64,000 bases of DNA, from the NCBI GenBank assembly GCA_033239005.1, contig BSQZ01000105.1, forward strand, positions 1,007,001-1,071,000, written 5' to 3'. How positions within the stretch are numbered: the stretch's first letter is position 1; each line of letters begins with the position of its first letter. Shown piece by piece: positions 62,201-64,000 of this stretch. The notes under the pieces are model-generated. The model had not been told where the DNA came from. It ran no database searches and saw only the letters and a program-made list of their open reading frames with translations. Both the position numbers and the translations under genes were made by a program. The stretch comes from Lamellibrachia satsuma. Its lineage: Eukaryota; Annelida; Polychaeta; Sabellida; Siboglinidae.

Positions 62201-63448
62201 TAATATAGGTCCTAATACTGATCCTTGAGGTACCCCACTCAAAACCGATTTCCAATTTGAAACTTCTCCATCTACTACAACTCGTTGTCTTCTGTCAGTC
62301 AGCCATTGTTCTATCCAGTCAGTTATGTCATCCCCGATACCATGGGCTTTTAATTTAAGTAGTAATCTTTGATGTGGCACTTTGTCAAAAGCTTTCTAAA
62401 AATCGAAGTAGATAATATCTACTGGCGATCCCTCGTCTATCCACTTAGTGATTGCTTCCAAAAAACATAACAAATTTGTTAAGCATAACCTCGCTTTAAG
62501 GAATCCATGTTGAGATGAATTTAATAATTTATGCTTAACGAGGAAGTCCACCATATGGTCTTTAATTAACCTTTCTAATAATTTACAAATCACCGACGTT
62601 AAACTCACAGGTCTGTAATTATCTGACTTATTTCTCGAATGGGCATTATCATCAGAACGCATTTAATTTCAACAAAACACAGAAGTTGTTTTGACGCTGA
62701 CGCCCTGCTTCGTATATGTTAAGCTGAAACGTGATAACCCAGTGCCGTCTAATTTTACATTTGTGTTGCTATCATGGGTGTTAGGCCTACGTGGTTTATT
62801 ACAATTTAGTGGACACTGTTGTATTCACTTTGTGTGAATAACAAGACGCTACACGAGAAAGCTAGTTGTTGGCATTGTGAATGGTAAGTTTTGGCGCATT
62901 AAATGCAGCGGGGCCGAATGCTTCCCAGAGAATGTTGTTGGAATAAACAGGTCTACAAGGTGTTGGGCAGTCCCAACGACTGGATACTGAAATATATAAG
63001 AACTACGCTGTCAACGAACTATTTGTGATACTAACGATAATTGCAGTAGTTGTCTGCATTAGTGTAACTAAAGACAACTCACGGACACATCAAAGGTAGA
63101 AGGAGGGAACCGGTACAGAGGGGAAGGGTGGGGGGAGGAAGAAGGTGAGGGAGAGGGAGAGGGAGTGTACTGGAATACACCAATCAGTTGTTTCTCCTTT
63201 CCACAACACCAACTTACCCATTCGTCCGCGCACCTGGAAAGACATCGTCCGTAGCACAGTTCTGGTGGTGGCGTGAAATCTCGATTTCTTGGTCCACGAT
63301 CAAGAGGGTCGCCCCCAACGACCAAGACGACAGCCAAGAGCTGTATTCCCACTACGAACACGACGACCATCGCTATCTGTCTTCGCACACGCCGCCTGCT
63401 CAACGGACCTCTAGCCTGGCTTCTACTAACCAGCTGGCGGCAAGACAC
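24403..63448 (-). CDS. Receptor tyrosine kinase with anosmin-like ectodomain (multi-exon, 3' end missing)
   Basis: Exons on the minus strand join with matching phases into a type I membrane receptor kinase. From the N-terminus it has a hydrophobic signal segment, a Cys-rich motif (CYGRCLSRC), fibronectin-III-like modules with extra cysteine segments, one transmembrane helix, an NPLY juxtamembrane motif and a kinase domain. The kinase motifs are [27 protein letters not shown] and DVWAFGV. By family knowledge it would phosphorylate tyrosines on itself and partners after ligand binding. Exons 45906-24403 are firm as a set. Exons between 63218 and 45906 are tentative. The catalytic domain stops after NCPQN, so the last helices of the C-lobe are not seen. 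Kinase motifs resemble the FGFR/RET/Cad96Ca-like receptors; the exact class is not assigned. The ectodomain order resembles anosmin-1. Regulation is unknown beyond a CpG-rich 5' region. Confidence 0.85.
24588..24905. repeat. 63-bp minisatellite carrying splice-donor-like sites
   Basis: About five units lie in the intron just upstream of the preceding exon in gene orientation. Read on the minus strand, each unit ends in gacaaggtgagt, a near-ideal 5' splice site; the left-most unit in gene order has acgtgagt instead. Confidence 0.9.
24906..26333 (-). other. Intron sequence of the receptor kinase gene
   Basis: AT-rich non-coding DNA between two kinase exons. No element recognised. Confidence 0.6.
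26334..26551 (-). CDS. Receptor kinase exon: catalytic and activation loops
   Basis: The exon starts GAG after gtttttaag and ends GT before gtaagt. It encodes [27 protein letters not shown], then [19 protein letters not shown] and TTASDV. The catalytic Asp (HRD), Asn (RN), magnesium-binding DFG, activation-loop tyrosines and the MAIES form of APE are all present. HRDLACRN has Cys where most receptors have Ala. Phase 0 in, phase 2 out. Confidence 0.97.
26552..27554 (-). other. Intron with a small repeat-bounded element and CATG/CACG repeats
   Basis: 26935-27010 and 27215-27295 hold oppositely oriented clusters of ggacaa(a/t)(a/t)tcccc phrases (annotated separately). 27325-27460 is rich in gcatgcatgcacacacgtac repeats. 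Confidence 0.6.
26935..27300. mobile_element. Element bounded by inverted GGACAAxxxCCCC clusters
   Basis: The left side reads ctccccctaggacaaattctc then cccccccagacaatatccc. The right side reads ggggggatattggc then ttgtccggggagattttgtcc in the opposite sense. The same phrases end the foldback element at 19378-20770 and flank 60195-61230, so this is a dispersed family. No coding capacity. Confidence 0.55.
27555..27620 (-). CDS. Receptor kinase exon: helix E region (66 bp)
   Basis: The acceptor ttacag is followed by GTGCCA, and the exon ends GGAATG before gtaagt. It encodes [22 protein letters not shown], including the S/A-R-Q-(V/I)-A-x-G-M helix E signature of receptor kinases. Phase 0 at both ends, joining TNQK upstream to EFLSQKG downstream. 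Confidence 0.95.
27840..28900 (-). other. Intron sequence, AT-rich
   Basis: 27845-28020 may be a degraded retroposon 3' end on the minus strand (gtttatttgtttagatgat, then gcctccctatgact). This is weak. The rest is featureless. Confidence 0.4.
29139..29335 (-). CDS. Receptor kinase exon: helix C to hinge
   Basis: The acceptor ctacag leads into AACATTCGG, and the exon ends CAGAAG before gtgggc. It encodes (E)[19 protein letters not shown], then [30 protein letters not shown] and TNQK. It supplies the helix C glutamate (KEIELM) and the hinge, with Val before Glu at the gatekeeper position. Phase 1 in, phase 0 out. Confidence 0.96.
29505..29595 (-). mobile_element. tRNA-derived SINE-like fragment, diverged
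   Basis: Read on the minus strand, aacctgggttcaaattatcttgc and the following tttggcaa segment match the clearer copy at 52660-52775. The box B (gggttcaaatt) is mutated. Confidence 0.5.
29904..30240. repeat. Diverged direct repeat with a CRE-bearing tandem repeat
   Basis: tacaatagaca, catacgacacctggtggcta-type sequence and aataaaac/aatgaaac recur at about 29898-29960 and 30170-30240. Between them, atgtttgtgacgtcactgcgat-type units of 22-24 bp repeat about four times (29966-30050). Two carry the palindrome TGACGTCA. Confidence 0.7.
30297..30511 (-). CDS. Receptor kinase exon: juxtamembrane and glycine-rich loop
   Basis: The exon starts G after ttgttccag and ends CCAG before gtaata. It encodes [36 protein letters not shown], a basic/serine-rich insert ([17 protein letters not shown]) and [15 protein letters not shown] is the nucleotide-binding loop and Lys of VAIK is the ATP-binding lysine. 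The insert between strands 2 and 3 is longer than in most receptor kinases. Phase 2 in, phase 1 out. Confidence 0.97.
30523..30808. repeat. 23-bp minisatellite next to a splice acceptor
   Basis: About twelve units of gacaggcatcatgtaatagg plus tca. The array begins about 12 bp upstream of the 30511 exon in gene orientation, so it forms much of the intron's 3' end. Confidence 0.95.
31086..31945. repeat. 22-bp minisatellite, about 39 copies
   Basis: The unit is agtaacacaacagtactgca plus at, with cgc/tgc and cac/cgc variants. Three minus-strand frames of nearly 300 codons (Leu/Tyr/Cys-rich) cross it; they are artefacts of a stop-free unit not divisible by three. Confidence 0.97.
32032..32067 (-). 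CDS. Receptor kinase microexon (36 bp) encoding NPLYPPI
   Basis: The acceptor ttttcag precedes GTGCATGGCC, and the exon ends ATTCT before gtaagt. With split codons it encodes (G)[11 protein letters not shown](L). Both ends are phase 2 and join the transmembrane exon to the juxtamembrane exon exactly. NPLY fits the NPxY docking motif for PTB domains, just inside the membrane. Confidence 0.9.
32421..32637 (-). CDS. Receptor kinase exon: transmembrane helix
   Basis: The acceptor taccag precedes AAACAAAGG, and the exon ends GAGGG before gtaata. It encodes [15 protein letters not shown], a hydrophobic helix ([20 protein letters not shown]), then the basic stop-transfer [11 protein letters not shown] and [14 protein letters not shown]. 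Phase 1 in, phase 2 out. The basic cluster places the kinase in the cytoplasm. Confidence 0.96.
32756..32895 (-). mobile_element. tRNA-derived SINE-like copy
   Basis: On the minus strand a tRNA-like head (gcgcagtggctgtgtggtga, then tggtcgagcggac) is followed by tatgccaggggaagt and aaaaatcccacac. The latter body is shared with the plus-strand copy at 1790-1990. Confidence 0.55.
33127..35302 (+). mobile_element. CR1/Jockey-like LINE, 5'-truncated and broken
   Basis: The copy starts inside the endonuclease ([17 protein letters not shown], then EPLGNSDHN). It continues through a reverse transcriptase with [43 protein letters not shown] and FADDTKVF, and ends with [15 protein letters not shown] and IRAGYT. 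Several stops and frameshifts interrupt it. Compared with the copy at 61236-62648 it lacks about 200 bp between YKMG and EYCIQ. The 3' tail ends in aatcttgtta repeats. It lies in a receptor-gene intron, antisense to the gene. Confidence 0.93.
35436..36250. mobile_element. Inverted-repeat DNA element with about 195-bp arms
   Basis: The left arm 35436-35632 and right arm 36056-36250 are reverse complements with moderate divergence. Shared mirror landmarks are tattaattatataatata, ggatttgattgcagttaca/tagatttgattgcagttaca, gttgagcagta, agaaagtaatcagttata and gtgattagctgata/atgattagctgata. The 420-bp interior has no coding sense. It is typical of a non-autonomous transposon and begins about 135 bp after the LINE tail. 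Confidence 0.8.
36441..36549 (-). CDS. Receptor kinase exon: last ectodomain segment
   Basis: The acceptor tctgcag precedes ATACTGGCT, and the exon ends ATGTCAG before gtacgt. It encodes [19 protein letters not shown], then [25 protein letters not shown] resembles the F-G strands of a fibronectin-III module (x-V-x-A-V-N-x-x-G). Phase 0 in, phase 1 out, giving Glu-Thr-Lys at the next exon. Confidence 0.92.
37341..38100. repeat. Tandem duplication of about 426 bp with embedded 24-bp arrays
   Basis: taactgacagatacccatga, gccttgtccatatga and ttcaattaagtgcttcagtt recur 426 bp later with few changes. Each copy ends in a 24-bp array (atattggtcagctggctggt plus cgac): about nine units at 37545-37755 and five at 37972-38095. 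The unit is in frame, so repetitive open frames arise on both strands. Confidence 0.93.
38154..38210 (-). CDS. Receptor kinase exon: fibronectin-III strand (57 bp)
   Basis: The acceptor ttccacag precedes AATACAAGT, and the exon ends GTTAAG before gtaagt. It encodes [19 protein letters not shown]. With the next exon it gives a pattern like the E-F-G strands of FN3 (L-x-x-L...Y-x-V-x-I-x-A-V). Phase 0 at both ends. Confidence 0.9.
38837..39024 (-). CDS. Receptor kinase exon: membrane-proximal FN3 module, first half
   Basis: The acceptor ttgtcag precedes TGTATCC, and the exon ends TCGGAG before gtgaga. It encodes [33 protein letters not shown] and [14 protein letters not shown], ending NISE. 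Pro-rich start, S-W-x-P-P and Y-x-x-x-Y are fibronectin-III hallmarks. Phase 1 in, phase 0 out. Confidence 0.95.
39282..39320 (-). CDS. Receptor kinase microexon (39 bp) with two cysteines
   Basis: The acceptor gttttcag precedes ATTGTGCT, and the exon ends CCAT before gtaagc. It encodes (D)[12 protein letters not shown](L), phase 1 at both ends. Two Cys eight residues apart sit between two FN3-like modules, in the place where anosmin-1 also has a cysteine pair. Confidence 0.9.
39682..39873 (-). CDS. Receptor kinase exon: cysteine-rich FN3-like module
   Basis: The acceptor atgcag precedes GAACTTG, and the exon ends GACAG before gtgaag. It encodes [54 protein letters not shown] and TIDLT. Y-x-A-T-I-x-I looks like FN3 strands; four cysteines are unusual for a plain FN3. 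Phase 1 at both ends. A different minus frame is also open but breaks the splice phases. Confidence 0.88.
39945..40073 (-). mobile_element. CR1/Jockey-like LINE, 3'-end fragment
   Basis: On the minus strand the shared tail (gtccacttgccatctgg and aatcttgtta repeats) is preceded by the codons for the final IRAGY-type residues. It is only about 130 bp long. Confidence 0.85.
40105..40375 (+). mobile_element. Fragment of another non-LTR retrotransposon, C-terminal ORF end
   Basis: Frames that shift between them give [23 protein letters not shown] residues after aagaggaaggcc. This is the G-R-P-x-x-R-W-x-D-x-(V/I) signature near the end of many LINE ORF2 proteins. A ggaccaaggggga trailer follows. 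It is broken by indels. Confidence 0.5.
41765..41866 (-). CDS. Receptor kinase exon: FN3-like module start
   Basis: The acceptor tttttcag precedes ATCTCCC, and the exon ends CCAACAG before gtgagg. It encodes (D)[17 protein letters not shown], then [15 protein letters not shown](G). Y-x-V-x-(F/Y)-x-Y-R is compatible with FN3 strand C. Phase 1 at both ends. Confidence 0.9.
42440..42960. promoter_or_regulatory. CpG-rich segment with ETS-like and CRE sites
   Basis: Hand counting gives 24 CpG in 42661-42960 against 5 in 41101-41400. gcggaagtgtgacgtcac at 42701-42718 combines an ETS core (GGAAGT) and the CRE palindrome TGACGTCA. It lies inside an intron of the receptor gene. Promoter activity is inferred only from composition and motifs. 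Confidence 0.3.
42945..43034 (+). other. Short open frame of 29 codons in the CpG-rich segment
   Basis: ATG in the context aggatggc opens a frame rich in Ala, Lys and Pro ([19 protein letters not shown]...) and ends at TGA. It is too short to assign. It may be chance or the start of a spliced antisense transcript. Confidence 0.15.
43180..43600 (-). mobile_element. Degenerate LINE reverse-transcriptase C-terminal fragment
   Basis: Minus-strand translation shows FHQRCL, a stop, then [17 protein letters not shown], preceded by [13 protein letters not shown] and, in another frame, ATIEAD. This matches the well-known F-H-x-R-C-L-R-x-I-L-x-I-x-W-x-(D/E) signature of many non-LTR elements. Stops and frameshifts show it is dead. 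Confidence 0.75.
43605..44170. repeat. Degenerate tandem repeat, cttagcgtgta family
   Basis: Units of about 21-28 bp combine cccttagcgtgta with ctatagtcgt or ctgctgtcga. Spacing and order are irregular. It is CpG-rich, unlike arrays in the left half of the window. Confidence 0.85.
44176..44300. repeat. (TG)n and (CGTG)n microsatellite
   Basis: TG units pass into CGTG and back to TG. The frames with Cys-Val-Arg-Ala repeats are artefacts. Confidence 0.95.
44628..44730 (-). CDS. Receptor kinase exon: first FN3 module, second half
   Basis: The acceptor tttttgcag precedes ACGACAAAT, and the exon ends ATTGAAG before gtaagg. It encodes [20 protein letters not shown], then [21 protein letters not shown]-x-x-G-S is the classic FN3 G-strand pattern and resembles the first FN3 of anosmin-1. 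Phase 0 in, phase 1 out. Confidence 0.92.
45734..45906 (-). CDS. Receptor kinase exon: first FN3 module, first half
   Basis: The acceptor tttttcag precedes AGCAGAGAAC, and the exon ends AAATGG before gtaagg. It encodes [53 protein letters not shown]-x-L-S-W-S-S and Y-x-V-x-(V/K) fit FN3 strands B and C; the W-S-S plus later V-N-x-x-G spacing resembles anosmin-1. A second AG two bases further in could also be used, changing the entry phase from 1 to 0. Confidence 0.92.
46791..47080. repeat. 41-bp minisatellite, about seven copies
   Basis: The unit is gttcatcagtttgagcatca followed by cgttattggaaatacactggt. Variants are gaaat/gcaat and cacgt/caggt. Confidence 0.95.
47100..47765. other. Intronic or intergenic stretch without a recognised gene
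   Basis: Moderately CpG-rich. No exon with consistent phase was found. Confidence 0.4.
47766..48684. repeat. 51-bp minisatellite, about 18 copies, with internal hairpin
   Basis: The unit runs cttcgtagcgggaggggctc through cctcacactatatcttcc and cttccttta. gggaggggctccc can fold as a small hairpin. 51 is divisible by three, so open frames of over 200 codons with a 17-residue period persist on the plus strand. I treat these as repeat artefacts, since no start context or splice sites support them. Confidence 0.95.
48900..49690. other. CpG-containing non-coding stretch
   Basis: gggcgggaactgtgacgtcag at 49211-49230 combines a GC box-like and a CRE palindrome. A CACG repeat sits near 49693-49715. 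No gene recognised. Confidence 0.35.
49772..49822 (-). CDS. Tentative receptor kinase exon (51 bp)
   Basis: The acceptor cttatccag precedes TCAGCAACC, and the exon ends GTGTAG before gtaaac. It encodes (x)[16 protein letters not shown], phase 1 at both ends, and would join the 45906 exon as Glu-Gln-Arg. The position corresponds to the end of the WAP domain in anosmin-1. However, the pyrimidine tract is poor and the frame stays open upstream, so it may start elsewhere or not be an exon. Confidence 0.3.
51830..52410. repeat. 81-bp tandem repeat, about six copies
   Basis: acaggttgtcattgaggaac and the following gtgacacgactatcgtcagc recur every 81 bp (51900, 51981, 52062, 52143, 52224). The period equals 27 codons, and a plus-strand frame repeats [21 protein letters not shown] residues. 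Differences between units are largely amino-acid changing by eye, which argues against selection on the protein. Confidence 0.93.
52660..52775 (-). mobile_element. tRNA-derived SINE copy
   Basis: On the minus strand a head with gttctcaatcgagagaaccc is followed by a good box B (gggttcgaatc), then tcttgctgccgtttcgaagc and aggcaagttatttta. A diverged sister lies at 29505-29595. Confidence 0.7.
52846..52905 (-). CDS. Tentative receptor kinase exon (60 bp)
   Basis: The acceptor tttgtcgtttcag precedes ATTTTCCG, and the exon ends GACGAC before gtaagt. Both splice sites are strong. It encodes [20 protein letters not shown], phase 0 at both ends, compatible with the phase-0 end of the first exon. It lacks cysteines, and its downstream phase does not match the next tentative exon, so at least one exon would be missing. 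Confidence 0.4.
52985..53585 (+). mobile_element. LINE 3' fragment of a second family
   Basis: Translation gives [20 protein letters not shown], then [15 protein letters not shown] and a stop. W-N-x-L-x-x-x-x-R and F-K-x-x-L-K-x-(H/F)-L are typical of LINE ORF2 C-termini. An AT-rich 3' UTR follows and ends near aaataataataaaat. Confidence 0.8.
53735..53855. repeat. Short G-rich repeat
   Basis: gtgggagatgggaggttggcc-like phrases recur about three times. Possible G-rich structure; nothing more can be said. Confidence 0.55.
54928..55190 (-). mobile_element. hAT/ZMYM-like transposase relic
   Basis: The minus-strand peptide contains [41 protein letters not shown] and YLTCSSQRC. This order follows the G-Q-x-(Y/F)-D-G-A...G-V...N-P-K-A...H-C-x-S-H segment of hAT transposases and domesticated ZMYM/DUF4371 proteins. 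The usual H-C is replaced by T-C, and no flanking domains were found, so it is a fragment. Confidence 0.55.
55455..55857. mobile_element. Small inverted-repeat element (MITE-like)
   Basis: Left-arm landmarks gtaatttattaatctaattta, gttgtcttgtta and agtggcttctttgtt are mirrored on the right by taattgattaatctaattg, gttgtcttgtta and agtggcttcctttgtc in reverse complement. Arms are about 95-110 bp around a 180-bp AT-rich centre. No coding sequence. Confidence 0.7.
55858..57420. other. Non-coding stretch
   Basis: 56425-56465 is locally rich in GC dinucleotides. No gene, array or transposon domain recognised. Confidence 0.4.
57431..58826. repeat. 14/15-bp minisatellite, roughly 95 units
   Basis: atgtatcctacaac (14 bp) and attgtatcctacaac or attgtatcctataac (15 bp) units alternate irregularly over 1.4 kb. 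Mixed unit length moves the frame continually, so many overlapping plus frames appear open. None is a gene. Confidence 0.97.
58975..59075. repeat. 42-bp direct repeat, two copies
   Basis: cttgttgcgagaccgatcga and the following gtcctgcgaaaaccgtc recur once with a few changes. Confidence 0.8.
59080..60190. other. Non-coding stretch
   Basis: A 37-bp splice-bounded segment at 59914-59950 (minus) was considered as an exon but its phase does not fit. Nothing else recognised. Confidence 0.35.
60195..61230. mobile_element. Element flanked by inverted GGACAATxCCCCC clusters
   Basis: 60195-60250 reads ctaggacataattccccgga then caatatcccccggacaatg. 61115-61220 reads ttgtccagggggatac then ggggaatattgtccgggggg in the opposite sense. 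The interior contains a long copy of the dispersed repeat also at 13005. The same end clusters occur at 19378-20770 and 26935-27300. Confidence 0.5.
60635..61025. repeat. Dispersed repeat, long copy
   Basis: Colinear with 13005-13380; see that entry for shared landmarks. It lies wholly between the two end clusters of the 60195-61230 element. Confidence 0.7.
61236..62648 (-). mobile_element. CR1/Jockey-like LINE, 5'-truncated copy
   Basis: Minus-strand reverse transcriptase from [19 protein letters not shown] through [47 protein letters not shown] and [14 protein letters not shown] to LRRAGYK and the shared tail. The catalytic motif reads FVDD rather than FADD, and a stop codon separates YFDF from KAFDKV. 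It includes the region deleted from the 33127 copy. It ends against the 60195-61230 element. Confidence 0.93.
62649..63217 (-). other. First-intron flank with purine-rich tract
   Basis: 63110-63170 is a GA-rich run (gaggaagaaggtgagggaga), which read on the minus strand is a C/T-rich tract just downstream of the first exon. No other feature. Confidence 0.4.
63218..63448 (-). CDS. First exon of the receptor kinase gene (signal segment and Cys motif)
   Basis: The exon runs from ATG at 63448 to GAATGG before gtaagt, 77 codons. A basic start (SRRRVRRQ) leads into a hydrophobic segment ([20 protein letters not shown]) that could be a signal peptide. Met27 at 63370 is an equally good start and gives a conventional signal peptide length. 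Then [21 protein letters not shown] follows, close in pattern to the R-C-x-S-R-C-L start of the anosmin-1 Cys box. Its link to the 45906 exon is inferred from strand, phase and the anosmin-like order, not proven. Confidence 0.6.
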
Positions 63449-64000
63449 TATCTGTCTGCACGCGTAGGAGTTGATACCGCTGCCTGCGCGAGTTCGTCAT
63501 TTCTGTCGACGCGGCACAGCGACCTCTGGCGTCTACTTTACGGCGTCGCGAGCGAGCGTTCCGTTTCCTTAACGCTGCCTATTCAGTCACGTCTTGCGGC
63601 GATCGAGTAGACATTTCGTCGATTGTCGTGGTTCCGATGCATTTTTCAATTAGCGACGAGGTCATTACTGATGCTGCGTAAGTGCTGAGAAATAGCGACA
63701 CCGGCGACGTCATGCGAACATGATCACGCGCTAAATCACTCGGGATTTACGGATTCTGAGCGCCGTAGATACGCCTTTAATTGTATCGCCTAGCTCTTAT
63801 GCATATCGATCGGCCGCACATGAAACAATGTGAAATTCGTAAGTTACTAATCCACCTGTAATAAACGTAGCTTTAAACGTTATCGTGTTCAGCCGCACAC
63901 TCACTATAGTTATTAACCGGTATTTCCAGCCAAAAAGACGTTCTCAGCAGGAAATACAAATTGAAGAAGTAACCTGCTCTTAACATATATGATATATCTG
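63449..64000 (-). promoter_or_regulatory. CpG-rich upstream region of the receptor gene
   Basis: I counted 33 CpG in 63301-63600, across the first exon and its upstream side. No TATA box at a convincing distance. Promoter function is inferred from CpG density next to the first exon. Confidence 0.35.

Noticed and set aside
63188..63610. 140-codon plus-strand frame over the first exon
   Set aside because: It is antisense to the first exon in CpG-rich DNA, where stops are rare; no domain or splice support.

Overview
The window looks like animal nuclear DNA, probably from a marine invertebrate. It has one long gene in many short exons with GT-AG introns, abundant non-LTR retrotransposon, tRNA-type SINE and inverted-repeat DNA-transposon remnants, and an unusually heavy load of tandem repeats. 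I cannot name the species or phylum from sequence alone. Nothing bacterial or viral was seen.

The one gene I can support lies on the minus strand and fills the right 40 kb. A first exon (63218-63448) encodes a signal-anchor-like hydrophobic stretch and a short Cys-rich motif. Fifteen exons between 45906 and 24403 join in a consistent reading phase. They encode fibronectin-III-like modules with extra cysteine segments, a single transmembrane helix, a juxtamembrane NPLY motif and most of a tyrosine kinase domain. The ectodomain recalls anosmin-1 (Cys box, WAP, FN3 repeats) more than a standard growth-factor receptor. The gene therefore reads as a membrane receptor kinase with an anosmin-like outside. 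The exons expected to carry the WAP-like part (between 45.9 and 63.2 kb) are only tentatively identified. The last kinase-lobe exon(s), after the codons for NCPQN, were not found in the left 24 kb.

Layout: 1-24.4 kb has no convincing exon. It holds tandem arrays with units of 11 to 46 bp, an inverted-repeat element that splits a CATA microsatellite (3.6-5.0 kb), a large foldback element (19.4-20.8 kb), a LINE 3' end and SINEs. 24.4-32.6 kb carries the kinase and transmembrane exons, with arrays in nearly every intron. 33.1-36.3 kb is a 5'-truncated CR1/Jockey-like LINE followed by an inverted-repeat element. 36.4-45.9 kb carries the ectodomain exons. 46-63 kb is a long intron region with arrays, a second CR1/Jockey-like copy on the minus strand (61.2-62.65 kb), other LINE pieces and a hAT-like relic. 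63.2-64 kb is the first exon and its CpG-rich upstream flank.

Base composition changes sharply near 42.4-42.6 kb. DNA to the left is CpG-poor and DNA to the right is CpG-rich, so the 5' half of the gene probably lies in an unmethylated domain and the 3' half in a methylated one (inference). Many long open frames in the window are by-products of tandem repeats and are not annotated as genes.
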